Shown here piece after piece: positions 51,709-60,133 of a stretch of DNA of 64,000 bases. The DNA lies in the NCBI RefSeq assembly GCF_022436705.1, contig NZ_JAKUHT010000013.1:1-64000 (forward strand), given 5' to 3'. Origin of the DNA: Nocardioides sp. CFH 31398. GTDB lineage: Bacteria; Actinomycetota; Actinomycetes; Propionibacteriales; Nocardioidaceae. Every line of letters starts with the position of its first letter. The stretch's first letter is position 1. The notes beneath the pieces are model-generated. The model saw only the letters and a list, made by a program, of their open reading frames with translations. It searched no databases and was not told the origin of the DNA. Both the position numbers and the translations under genes were made by a program.

Positions 51709-52209
51709 GTGGTCTCGCCTGCGATCCTCGTGCTCGAGGACGGACGCACGTTCACCGGGGAGTCCTACGGCGCCGAGGGGGAGACCTTCGGCGAGGCCGT
51801 GTTCTCGACCGGCATGACCGGCTACCAGGAGACGCTCACCGACCCGAGCTACCACCGGCAGGTCGTCGTCATGACGGCCCCGCACGTGGGCAACACCGGC
51901 GTCAACGACGAGGACCCGGAGTCGCGTCGCATCTGGGTCGCGGGGTACGTCGTCCGCGATCCCGCGCGCCGCCCGTCGTCCTGGCGTGCGAACGCCTCGC
52001 TCGACGACGCCCTGCGCGAGCAGGGGGTGGTGGGCATCTCCGGGGTCGACACCCGGGCGCTCACCCGCCACCTGCGCGAGCGCGGCGCCATGCGCGTGGG
52101 CATCTCCTCGACGACCACCGACGCCGCCGCGCTCCTGGAGCGCGTGCAGGCGTCGGCGCCGATGGCCGGCGCCGAGCTGGCGGGGGGGGGGTCCACCCCC
52201 GCCCACTAA
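51709..52209 (+). pseudogene. carA: carA, truncated carbamoyl-phosphate synthase small subunit
   Basis: The 166 residues present match the N-terminal half of CarA closely ([71 protein letters not shown]). Homology stops near residue 157 at a G10 run, and the frame ends seven residues later. The glutamine amidotransferase domain with the catalytic Cys-His-Glu (about 200 residues) is missing, as are carB, pyrD and pyrF. The break coincides with long homopolymers, so this is probably an assembly artefact rather than a natural pseudogene. GTG 51709 lies 6 nt after AAGGAGG. Confidence 0.85.
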
Positions 52210-52295
52210 GGCGACCCCCCCGAGGGCCCCCCCCCCCCCGGCGGCCCGCTGTGGGCCCCCCCCCCCCCCCCCCGGGCCCCCCCCCCCCCCCCCCC
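52182..52295. other. Low-complexity G/C homopolymer tract, probable assembly junction
   Basis: Within 114 bases there are a G10 run (52182-52191) and C runs of 7, 13, 18 and 19 (52215-52221, 52227-52239, 52256-52273, 52277-52295). Nothing comparable occurs elsewhere. The tract joins a half carA to the glgC promoter. G-rich at its left end and C-rich on the right is what forward and reverse low-signal reads of two-colour sequencing would give. Confidence 0.7.
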
Positions 52296-52347
52296 AGCGG
52301 GGGTCGAGCCCGAAGAGGCTTCTCTCGCCCGTGACGACGCTCACCAC

Positions 52348-52353
52348 TAGCGT
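52348..52353 (+). promoter_or_regulatory. Putative -10 box, leaderless glgC
   Basis: TAGCGT ends 6 nt before the glgC ATG, so transcription probably starts at or near the start codon. Confidence 0.45.
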
Positions 52354-52359
52354 GAAGCC

Positions 52360-53616
52360 ATGACCACCGCCCCGGTACGCAGCCGCAGCCGCAAGAAGGT
52401 CCTGGCGATCGTCCTGGCCGGGGGAGAGGGCAAGCGGCTGATGCCGCTCACCGCCGACAGAGCGAAGCCGGCGGTGCCGTTCGGCGGCATCTACCGCCTC
52501 ATCGACTTCGCGCTCAGCAACGTCGTGAACTCCGGCTACCTGCAGGTCGTCGTGCTGACGCAGTACAAGTCCCACAGCCTCGACCGCCACGTCACCACGA
52601 CCTGGCGGATGTCGACGCTGCTCGGCAACTACGTCACGCCCGTGCCGGCCCAGCAGCGCGTGGGCAAGCGCTGGTACCTCGGCTCCGCCGACGCGATCTA
52701 CCAGTCCCTGAACCTGCTGAACGACGAGAAGCCCGACATCGTCGTCGTGGTCGGCGCCGACCACGTCTACCGCATGGACTTCTCGCAGATGGTCGACGCG
52801 CACATCGAGTCCGGGGCCGCCGCGACGGTCGCCGCGATCCGCCAGCCGATCGGCATCGCCGACCAGTTCGGCGTCATCGACGTCGACCCGTCCTCGCCGT
52901 CCCGCATCCGTGCGTTCCTCGAGAAGCCGACGGACCCGGTCGGCCTGCCCGACGCCCCCCACGAGGTGCTGGCGTCGATGGGCAACTACGTCTTCGACGC
53001 CGACGCGCTGCGGGAGGCCGTCGTCCGGGACGCCGACGACGACTCCAAGCACGACATGGGCGGCGACATCATCCCGGCGTTCGTCGAGCAGAACGCCGCC
53101 GGCGTCTACGACTTCAAGGACAACGACGTCCCCGGTGCGAACGACCGCGACCGCGGCTACTGGCGCGACGTGGGGACGATGGGCTCCTACTACGCCGCCC
53201 ACATGGACCTCGTCGCCCACCTGCCGGTGTTCAACCTCTACAACCACGAGTGGCCGATCTACACCGACTACGGCCCGCTGCCCCCGGCGAAGCTGACCGA
53301 GGGCCCGGGGATGGCGCCGACCACGACGTTCAACTCGATCCTCTCCCCGGGCGTGCTCGTCACCGGCGGCTCCGTGCGCGACTCGGTGCTCTCGCCGTCG
53401 GTGCGCGTCGACTCCGAGGCGAAGATCGACGGCGCCGTCCTGCTCAACGGCGTCCACGTGGGGGAGGGCGCGGTGATCAAGAACGCGATCCTCGACAAGA
53501 ACGTCGTCGTCCCTCCCGGCGCCCAGATCGGCGTCGACCCCGAGGCCGACCGCGCCCGCGGCTTCACCGTCGAGGACGGCCTCACCGTCCTCGCCAAGGA
53601 CCAGGTCATCGAGTGA
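52360..53616 (+). CDS. glgC: Glucose-1-phosphate adenylyltransferase
   Basis: This 418-aa enzyme forms ADP-glucose for glycogen. The nucleotide-binding loop [26 protein letters not shown] (in part) is near residue 15, with [19 protein letters not shown] and a C-terminal left-handed beta-helix ([18 protein letters not shown]). It is complete and starts 65 bp after the homopolymer tract. glgA, its usual neighbour, is absent; a phosphoglucomutase gene follows, consistent with glucose-1-phosphate supply. Confidence 0.95.
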   Translation: MTTAPVRSRSRKKVLAIVLAGGEGKRLMPLTADRAKPAVPFGGIYRLIDFALSNVVNSGYLQVVVLTQYKSHSLDRHVTTTWRMSTLLGNYVTPVPAQQRVGKRWYLGSADAIYQSLNLLNDEKPDIVVVVGADHVYRMDFSQMVDAHIESGAAATVAAIRQPIGIADQFGVIDVDPSSPSRIRAFLEKPTDPVGLPDAPHEVLASMGNYVFDADALREAVVRDADDDSKHDMGGDIIPAFVEQNAAGVYDFKDNDVPGANDRDRGYWRDVGTMGSYYAAHMDLVAHLPVFNLYNHEWPIYTDYGPLPPAKLTEGPGMAPTTTFNSILSPGVLVTGGSVRDSVLSPSVRVDSEAKIDGAVLLNGVHVGEGAVIKNAILDKNVVVPPGAQIGVDPEADRARGFTVEDGLTVLAKDQVIE

Positions 53617-53627
53617 CCCCGCCACCA

Positions 53628-53720
53628 CCGACGGTCAAGCTTGTCGAGACCCCGAGCGCCATCCCTGTCACCGCCGGTTGAGGTGTGCCGAGCGCCAGCG
53701 AGGCGCCTCGAAACCCGGTG
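53628..53720. repeat. Intergenic element with inverted GGTCA/TGACC ends between glgC and pgm
   Basis: The 148-bp gap carries two half-related segments: AAGCTTGTCGAGACC-type sequence and, in reverse orientation, GAGGCGCCTCGAAACCCGG. This pattern of TCGAGAC/GTTTCGAGG-like segments resembles dispersed intergenic elements common in Nocardioides-type genomes. No gene is seen here. Confidence 0.4.
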
Positions 53721-53764
53721 ACCCCGCACGACGACCTGACGGACCCAGGACCAGGAGACCCCCC

Positions 53765-55408
53765 ATGACCGCATCCCGCGCCGGCACCGTCGCCCAGCCG
53801 CAGGACCTCGTCGACGTCCCGGCGCTGGTCACGGCGTACTACACCCGCCAGCCCGACCCGGAGAACCCGGACGAGCAGGTCGCGTTCGGCACGAGCGGCC
53901 ACCGCGGGTCGTCGCTGAGGACGTCGTTCAACGAGGCGCACATCCTCGCCACCACCCAAGCGATCGTGGACTACCGACGCAGCCAGGGGTACGACGGCCC
54001 GTTGTTCCTCGGCGCGGACACTCACGCGCTGTCGACGCCGGCGTGGGTGAGCGCGGTCGAGGTGCTGGTCGCCAACGACGTGACGGTGATGGTCGACGAC
54101 CGCGACGGCTACACCCCGACCCCGTCGGTGTCGCTGGCGATCATCGACGCCAACGGCGGCCGGACGACGGGCTCCGGGCTGGCCGACGGCATCGTGGTGA
54201 CGCCGTCGCACAACCCGCCCGCGGACGGCGGGTTCAAGTACAACCCGCCCCACGGCGGCCCCGCGGACTCCGACGCCACCAAGACCATCGCCGCCCGCGC
54301 GAACGAGCTGATCCGCGGCGGGCTCGCCGAGGTCCGTCGTACGCCGCTGGAGAAGGCCCGCGGCCAGGTGCACCGCTACGACTTCCTCGGCGCGTACGTC
54401 GACGCGCTGCCGTCGGTGGTCGACCTGGCGAAGGTCCGCGACGCGGGCGTGCGCATCGGTGCGGACCCGCTCGGCGGCGCGAGCGTGCACTACTGGGGCG
54501 AGATCGCCGAGCGGCACGGCCTGGACCTGACGGTGGTGAACCCGCTGGTGGACCCGACGTGGCGGTTCATGACGCTGGACTGGGACGAGAAGATCCGCAT
54601 GGACTGCTCCTCGCCGTCGGCGATGGCCTCGCTGATCGAGCGGCGCCACGACTTCGACATCGCGACCGGCAACGACGCGGACGCCGACCGCCACGGCATC
54701 GTCACCCCCGACGCGGGGCTGCTGAACCCGAATCACTTCCTGGCGGTCGCGATCGGCTACCTGTTCGGCGGCGCCCGCCCCGACTGGCCCGCCGGCGCGC
54801 AGATCGGCAAGACGCTGGTGTCGTCGTCGATGATCGACCGGGTCGCCGCGCAGGTGGGGGCGCCGCTGGTGGAGACCCCGGTGGGGTTCAAGTGGTTCGT
54901 GCCGGGGCTGATCGACGGCTCGTTCGGGTTCGGCGGCGAGGAGTCGGCCGGTGCGTCGTTCCTCCGCCGCGACGGCTCGACGTGGACCACCGATAAGGAC
55001 GGCCTGCTGCTGTGCCTGCTGGCCTCGGAGATCCAGGCCGCGACCGGCAAGTCGCCAAGCGAGCACTACGCCGAGCTGGTCGCCCAGCACGGCGAGCCGG
55101 CGTACGCCCGGGTCGACGCGCCCGCCGACCGGGCGCAGAAGGCGAAGCTCGCCGCGCTCTCCCCGGACGACGTGGCCGCGACGTCGCTGGCGGGGGAGGA
55201 GATCACCGGCAAGCTGACCGAAGCCCCCGGCAACGGCGCGGCGATCGGCGGACTCAAGGTGACCACCGAGTCGGCGTGGTTCGCCGCCCGCCCCAGCGGC
55301 ACCGAGGACGTCTACAAGATTTACGCCGAGTCCTTCCGCGGGCCCGACCACCTCGCCGAGGTCCAGGCCGAGGCGCGCGAGGTCGTCTCGGCGGCCCTCA
55401 GCGGCTGA
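53765..55408 (+). CDS. pgm: Phosphoglucomutase (alpha-D-glucose phosphate-specific)
   Basis: This 547-aa enzyme interconverts glucose 1- and 6-phosphate. The phosphoserine loop VTPSHNPPADGGFKYN is near residue 145, the metal loop GNDADADRHG near 302, sugar-binding GGEESAGASF near 395 and the phosphate-binding RPSGTEDVYKIYAES near 517. It is full length. After its stop the base composition falls and the accessory island begins. Confidence 0.95.
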   Translation: MTASRAGTVAQPQDLVDVPALVTAYYTRQPDPENPDEQVAFGTSGHRGSSLRTSFNEAHILATTQAIVDYRRSQGYDGPLFLGADTHALSTPAWVSAVEVLVANDVTVMVDDRDGYTPTPSVSLAIIDANGGRTTGSGLADGIVVTPSHNPPADGGFKYNPPHGGPADSDATKTIAARANELIRGGLAEVRRTPLEKARGQVHRYDFLGAYVDALPSVVDLAKVRDAGVRIGADPLGGASVHYWGEIAERHGLDLTVVNPLVDPTWRFMTLDWDEKIRMDCSSPSAMASLIERRHDFDIATGNDADADRHGIVTPDAGLLNPNHFLAVAIGYLFGGARPDWPAGAQIGKTLVSSSMIDRVAAQVGAPLVETPVGFKWFVPGLIDGSFGFGGEESAGASFLRRDGSTWTTDKDGLLLCLLASEIQAATGKSPSEHYAELVAQHGEPAYARVDAPADRAQKAKLAALSPDDVAATSLAGEEITGKLTEAPGNGAAIGGLKVTTESAWFAARPSGTEDVYKIYAESFRGPDHLAEVQAEAREVVSAALSG

Positions 55409-55455
55409 TTCTGCCTCGACATGGTTCTGAGGATTAGACGATGGCAGTGCCGGTC

Positions 55456-55461
55456 TAGGAT
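55456..55461 (+). promoter_or_regulatory. Putative -10 box at the island edge
   Basis: TAGGAT lies 17 nt before ATG 55479. Confidence 0.4.
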
Positions 55462-55478
55462 CAAGGATTTTGGAGACC

Positions 55479-55904
55479 ATGAGCGGAAGCCATTGCGACC
55501 ATTGTGATCTTCCCCTGGCTCAGTGCGGGCACGGACGGTCTGTTCCTGCATCTCCGGCCGTTGTGGCAAGGGCGAAGAGCAACAGCTCTGCGAATCGTCG
55601 ATCTGGGCGACGACCTCAGGGGGTCAGGACTAGCCGACTCACCCCGCAAAGCGAGTTTCGTCCAGTCATCCTTGACATCCTCAGGGAGCGTGGCGGTCGA
55701 CTCAGCGTGGAAGAGCTCACTTCTGAGCTCGAATCACGGATGCAAGATGCATTCACCGATGGGGACTACGGACTCGTTGACAACAATGAGGTCAGATGGA
55801 GAAATGCGGTGAGGTGGGAGCGTAAAAAGATGGTGGACGAGGGGCTCATCATGCCGAGTCGCGAGAGAGGAGTCTGGGAGCTTTCCGCGAAGGGCAGGAG
55901 TTGA
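55479..55904 (+). CDS. Winged-helix protein resembling the Mrr N-terminal domain, with N-terminal Cys cluster
   Basis: This 141-aa protein begins MSGSHCDHCDLPLAQCGHG, with three Cys and two His that could bind zinc. After a basic linker the C-terminal 85 residues (FRPVILDILRERGGRLSVEEL ... WRNAVRWERKKMVDEGLI in part, then SRERGVWELSAKG) match the pattern of the Mrr_N winged helix, the DNA-binding half of Mrr-type restriction enzymes. No nuclease domain is attached. ATG 55479 has GGAG four bases upstream; TTG 55470 is an alternative. Base composition is lower than upstream genes, suggesting acquisition. Confidence 0.6.
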   Translation: MSGSHCDHCDLPLAQCGHGRSVPASPAVVARAKSNSSANRRSGRRPQGVRTSRLTPQSEFRPVILDILRERGGRLSVEELTSELESRMQDAFTDGDYGLVDNNEVRWRNAVRWERKKMVDEGLIMPSRERGVWELSAKGRS

Positions 55905-56147
55905 CTCGCCTAGTCCCATCAACGTCGACTGCCGCATGCGATGGCCCGCGGCGCGTTCGTTGGGGCCGCAAGATGTCCCGCGGTCACGCCGCCGTCGGGC
56001 GGCGCAAGATGCCGACCTTCTCAGCCAGGCCGGTCGTCGCGTCCGACCGCCTGAACGCTCGCTAGACCCAGCTCTTACCGGGCTCATAAGCGTGATCCGC
56101 CGGTCAGACTGCCAGCACGTAGGCGCGAAGACTTCATCTTGTGGGTC

Positions 56148-56699
56148 ATGAGCAATCTGTCGCAGATCAACCCCGACGATTCAAGCCCCGTTGTCGCTCC
56201 CGAGCTGAGCAACATCGCCAACTCCGTGGCCTTCGAGCTGATGCTCGAGAGTCTTTTCCTGAGCGAACTCCTTCAAGAGATGTGGTTCGCACGGGCCCAG
56301 GTCGTTGATGTTTTGCATTCGCCCGTCGACGCTTTCGGTTATGACCTGGTACTTCAATCGGGCGGAGTGACTCGACACGTCCAGCTCAAGACGAAGCGAG
56401 CGGACAGCAAGACTGCGAAGTACAAGCTCAGCACTCTGCTCTACAACCAGCCAGCAGCATGCGTCATTGTTCTGGAGTGGAAGCAACCGGTTGGTGCGAC
56501 CCGTCTCGACCTCGAATACCGATGGTTCGGCGGTGGGGCTCACCAGAGGATTCCCGACTTAGGAGAGAGGTTGGCAAAGCATACAAAGGGGGACTCGACC
56601 GGATTGAAGAAAGAGAAGCCGTTGCACCGCGAGATCGCCCTTGGCAAGTTCTCCCGTGTTGCGACGATGTCAGAGCTCACGAGTCTTCTATTTGGCTGA
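56148..56699 (+). CDS. Predicted PD-(D/E)XK-like nuclease (DUF4365-like)
   Basis: This 183-aa protein has SPVDAFGYDLVLQSGGVTRH followed by VQLKTKRADS (about residues 62-90). The D-x-x-(G)YD...QLKTK arrangement fits the D...(E/Q)xK core of PD-(D/E)XK folds as seen in DUF4365-type proteins. The rest is helical. It is 243 bp after the winged-helix gene on the same strand; the gap has no gene that I recognise. The partner role (DNA recognition by one, cleavage by the other) is conjecture. Confidence 0.5.
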   Translation: MSNLSQINPDDSSPVVAPELSNIANSVAFELMLESLFLSELLQEMWFARAQVVDVLHSPVDAFGYDLVLQSGGVTRHVQLKTKRADSKTAKYKLSTLLYNQPAACVIVLEWKQPVGATRLDLEYRWFGGGAHQRIPDLGERLAKHTKGDSTGLKKEKPLHREIALGKFSRVATMSELTSLLFG

Positions 56700-56718
56700 G
56701 GGGCCGCGGTGGGGCCCC
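56700..56718 (+). terminator. GC-rich hairpin after the DUF4365-like gene
   Basis: A GGGGCC / GGCCCC stem with a 7-nt loop starts on the base after the stop codon. The remaining 160 bp before the next gene contains nothing recognisable. Confidence 0.4.
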
Positions 56719-56879
56719 GCATCCGCCCGCACGGGCCCTCTGGGCCAGTCGCCTGCTCTGCTCGGTGATTTGGCCGGCGGGCGACTCGGCAGCGAGTGCG
56801 GCGAGGACCCTGTTCTGCAGGAGCTCCGACAACCCGACGGGACCTCCCATTCGACCGCGCTGGCCGCCGTCCAGAGTGC

Positions 56880-57788
56880 TCAGCCCTCGTCCGCGGGCGT
56901 GGGACCAAGCGACTGGACGTCCTCGCCCGCGTCCCGCAGCTTGCCGATAAAGTCGGTCACGGGGAACCAGTTTGGATTGTTGGGCAACGGGTCGTGCCGA
57001 CACTGGAAGACACGGGTGCCCCACGATCCGTCCGAGACAGCATGGGCGAGTCGCTGACCCTTCAGCCCTCCTTGGATGCCCATCCACGGCCACGTCTCAT
57101 CGCCCGCGAGCGACCGCATCACCAGGTTCGCCCCCGCCAGATCTCCCTGCTGATATCCGGCCCACTTGGAGACGAGGTGGTCGTACCGGTCGAGGGCGGT
57201 GCGCAGGATGGCCAGAAAGTACGCCTGATTGACATCTGAGTAGGTCTCCAGGATCTGCTCCCAGGTGATGACCCTCACGGGTAGCGGCCCGACGGAGTCG
57301 GCGAGCTTGCTTGGCAGGAGAGCAGCGTGGGCGATTTCCACCGCCGGGACGTCGAGAAGTCGCGCCAACGCATCAGCCACCGCCTCGAGCTGTGTCGTTT
57401 GCGCAGCCAGTTGCTTGAGGAGGTCAGGTCGCGAAGGACGGTCGTACATCTTCGCCTCGAGAGCGATGAGGACCGGATGTGGGGCCGTCACGAGGATGAC
57501 CAGGTCCGGCGTGTCCTTCGGGAGGCCTTGGAGGCCGGGGAAGTTCGCACTGGATTGCCCGATCGCCGATTCGATGATGCTGTACTCGGTGAAGAACAGC
57601 ACGGTGCAGTCGTGCGGCAGCGCCCGGACGTCTAGCTCGCCCAGGTCGAGCAGTTCCGGCGCGGCCAGTCGCGCCAGATGACGCATCTAGTCAGCACAGA
57701 GCAACGCGGGCAGGACCGTCCCGGTGTAGTAGCGCTCCTTGCGATTGAGGGGAAGAGTCAGGTCGAGGAGGTGGTCGAGACTGGTCAC
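56880..57788 (-). pseudogene. PD-(D/E)XK-like nuclease gene split by an in-frame TAG
   Basis: Two pieces in the same frame are separated by one TAG codon (57687-57689). The first encodes 33 residues from GTG 57788 (begins VTSLDHLLDLTLPLNRKERY, ends VLPALLCAD). The second (ATG 57686, 268 aa) continues directly with MRHLARLAAPELL. The joined sequence reads as one 302-residue protein. The nuclease core is visible as TPDLVILV...VLIALEAKMYDRP (Asp, then ExK; near residues 60-80 of the second piece). It may be a real nonsense mutation, a sequence error, or be rescued by re-initiation at the ATG just after the stop. It abuts the DUF726-type gene by 1 nt. Confidence 0.65.
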
Positions 57789-57789
57789 T

Positions 57790-59448
57790 TCAAGCTCCGG
57801 GGTGTGGGCGGGCGTTGTCGCGGCTGGCTCTTGTGGCGAGCTTGACGTGAGCGATGTAGGCCGAGTGTGACCGGACGTTCTTCGTCACGTTGCGGTCGGA
57901 GATGCGGGTGAACTTCGAGGTGAAGCCAGCTTGGCCGGCCGGCGTCGCTGTGAGCTCAGCCAGCCGGTACAGCCAACGAAGTACGTCGTCCTCGGCGGAC
58001 CAGTAGTTCCAAACACGGTGATTGACCGCCTCGTGCAGACTGCGCCAGTCGCGGCTCTTGTTGACCGCGGCGCCGAGCAGATGCATCTCCTCGACCTTCT
58101 TCGCGCCCGGTTTGGTGCTGAGGGTTTCCGCGGCGGTCACCATCACCCGAGCTCCCAGGCTGTGCCCCATCAGGACGAACGGTCCCTCGTCGCACCGGGC
58201 GAGAAGGGTCCCGAGCGCCACTCCGGTCATGCCAGCGCGGGTCTTCGCGACGGTCCACGGGTTCGCCGCGACGCCGGCTAGGCCGAGTGCCCATCCGATG
58301 CCCGGCAGGTTCAGCGCTTTGCCGCCCCGCTTGGCCCCTGCTTTGACCAGCCGGTGCACGACCGCCTTCACACCCGCGTCGACCAGCAGAACGGAGAGAT
58401 CCTTGAGCTCCTTCGATCCCCAGTGGAGTTGGTAAACCGGGGAATCGGGGTATCGCTGGTCGACCAAAGGCTGCCATCCGGTCCATCCGCCCAGGCCCTC
58501 TGTCAGAAAACCGGTAGCGAAGATGACCGGCGTACCAGTCCCGTCTCGGACCTTCTCGATGCGGAACGACTTGTCGGACGACGTGTAGGCGGAGACCGTT
58601 GTGGCACCCAGCGCGCTTCCCAGGGCCGACCCAGTGGCGGTGACGACCATCGTCCCACCGGCCATGCCGAGCCCTCCGGAGGCGACTGCACCGCCGCCGA
58701 GCATCGCGAGGCCATGGCTGGTTGCCGCCGCACCGGTGAGCGAGCCACCGAGTGCTGAACCACCGAGCGCGGCACCCACGGCGGGCGCTGCGAGGAGCGC
58801 CATGGGTGCCACTACCAAGGCTGCGCCGATCATCCCGCCGGTCACCTTGGTGATGCGTGCTGCATTCCGCACGTCGTACGAGAGGAAGTCTTCGTAGTCA
58901 AGAAGTGAGCAAAAGGTTGCCTCCAGCTTCTCGAAGGAAGGAATCTCGTGTTGGTGCTCAGCGCAATATCGGAGGTTCGTTCTCGCCAGCGGATGCACCA
59001 CGGCGTGGTTCTTGCAACGAGGGACTGCACAGCCGACCGAAGGGGTGCCGCACGCGGCACACAGCCACGTCTCCACCGGACGACTAGCCTTTCGCACTCG
59101 CCGTCGAGGGCTGAAGGTGAAACAGCCGGAACACCAGGCGTCACTCGTGGAAGCCTCAGCTCGGACGATGAGCTCGGCCAGGCCGATCGCCTGCACGCGT
59201 TCGTTGTCAGCGGCGTCCCTGTGACTCTTCCGTTTCTCCGGTGATCGCAGACGTCGGTACGCCAGCTCGTTGGCGGCATAGCCGAGGACCAACGCCATCA
59301 ACGCAACGTTGTCGGTCAGGTCGCTGGAACCCCCGATCTGTGGGCTGTCATGGTCCAACCCCGCACCTTTCACGTGCAGATCCAGACTGCCTGCGCTCAG
59401 GTCGACCGCGAAACCGCGACCGCGCGGGGTATACGTCAACTCGGCCAT
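57790..59448 (-). CDS. DUF726 (TMCO4-like) alpha/beta hydrolase with zinc-finger and glycine-rich membrane segment
   Basis: This 552-aa protein starts at ATG 59448 (GGAGGTG upstream). An N-terminal beta-rich part is followed by a helix and a Cys-rich block (WCSGC ... LCAACG ... CAVPRCKNH ... YCAEHQHE, about residues 105-170) likely to bind two zinc ions. Residues about 205-290 are strongly hydrophobic and Gly/Ala-rich, with membrane-insertion or glycine-zipper character. The C-terminal half is an alpha/beta hydrolase: FATGFLTEGLGGW and the nucleophile elbow GHSLGARVM (near residue 425), with DUF726-type VYQLHWGSKEL. The target (lipid, peptide or NAD-like) is unknown. It lies in the island between nuclease genes and divergent from the 59574 gene. 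Confidence 0.7.
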   Translation of the reverse strand: MAELTYTPRGRGFAVDLSAGSLDLHVKGAGLDHDSPQIGGSSDLTDNVALMALVLGYAANELAYRRLRSPEKRKSHRDAADNERVQAIGLAELIVRAEASTSDAWCSGCFTFSPRRRVRKASRPVETWLCAACGTPSVGCAVPRCKNHAVVHPLARTNLRYCAEHQHEIPSFEKLEATFCSLLDYEDFLSYDVRNAARITKVTGGMIGAALVVAPMALLAAPAVGAALGGSALGGSLTGAAATSHGLAMLGGGAVASGGLGMAGGTMVVTATGSALGSALGATTVSAYTSSDKSFRIEKVRDGTGTPVIFATGFLTEGLGGWTGWQPLVDQRYPDSPVYQLHWGSKELKDLSVLLVDAGVKAVVHRLVKAGAKRGGKALNLPGIGWALGLAGVAANPWTVAKTRAGMTGVALGTLLARCDEGPFVLMGHSLGARVMVTAAETLSTKPGAKKVEEMHLLGAAVNKSRDWRSLHEAVNHRVWNYWSAEDDVLRWLYRLAELTATPAGQAGFTSKFTRISDRNVTKNVRSHSAYIAHVKLATRASRDNARPHPGA

Positions 59449-59573
59449 GGGACACCTCCGCGGCGGATGTAGCCGATGCTTGAAGATGGGCAGGTTGTTC
59501 GCAACTCTCGGGCAACGGAGCACGGCCCCGCAGTCGAATAGCTTCTCGGCTCGCAAGCTGTGAAGCTCGGCGT

Positions 59574-60107
59574 GTGGAGAGCTACAAACGTCACGCCAAG
59601 TCCGAGCTGACACCCGAGGAGTCCGCTGAGCTGGTGGCCGTCGATGCATTGGCCGACCGTCTGCGATCGCATATCGGTGACACGGCTCCCGAGATCAAGG
59701 ATCTGCATGTTCACGGTGCGCAGAGCAAAGCGGTTCAGGATCACATGGCGAGACTGCTGAAGGACGAACTGGGCTTTGGTGAAGAAGTGGTCTTGACCCC
59801 GCAGACGGGGCTCGTGACGCAAGCACGTCCGGATTTCTTTCTTCCCATCAGCGGCGACCGAGGTGTTATCGCTGAGGTTGAGCGCGGCGGGGCGACGACC
59901 AACAACCACGACCTCAAGGACCTCTGGAAGGCCCACGTCGCACCCGACGTCCAGCATCTCTTCCTGATCGTTCCGCAGAGCAATTGGCGGGCAGACGGGA
60001 CGTCGAGGGAGAAGCCGTTCCCACTGGTGGCGAGACGACTCGGCGCCTTCTTCGGCAGTCAGCGCCGTGAGATCGACGTGGTGAGCGTGCACGTCTTCGG
60101 ATACTGA
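59574..60107 (+). CDS. Predicted restriction endonuclease-like protein
   Basis: This 177-aa protein has a helical N-terminus and a C-terminal domain with QARPDFFLP, then VIAEVERGGATTNNHDLKDLWKAHV (first 20 residues quoted as VIAEVERGG, TNNHDLKDLWK). The D...E-x-E arrangement resembles BamHI/BglII-like nuclease cores, where Glu replaces the usual Lys. It ends close to the convergent AddA-like gene (27 bp). GTG 59574 is the chosen start; 125 bp separate it from the divergent DUF726 gene, probably holding both promoters. Confidence 0.5.
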   Translation: MESYKRHAKSELTPEESAELVAVDALADRLRSHIGDTAPEIKDLHVHGAQSKAVQDHMARLLKDELGFGEEVVLTPQTGLVTQARPDFFLPISGDRGVIAEVERGGATTNNHDLKDLWKAHVAPDVQHLFLIVPQSNWRADGTSREKPFPLVARRLGAFFGSQRREIDVVSVHVFGY

Positions 60108-60133
60108 GTGCTCTCGCGCGAGGACCGACCCGG

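Noticed and set aside
52210..52295. Poly-C tract as a natural phase-variable repeat
   Set aside because: Several long runs of different length interrupted by GC-only sequence, coinciding with loss of essential carA sequence, fit an assembly artefact better.
55409..55478. Integration boundary next to pgm
   Set aside because: Composition changes here, but no repeat, tRNA end or recombinase gene is visible, so no attachment site is called.
56060..56110. tRNA-Met-like fragment (GGGCTCATAA) that could be an attachment site for the island
   Set aside because: The flanking bases do not form an anticodon stem or a T arm, and no integrase or direct repeat was found.
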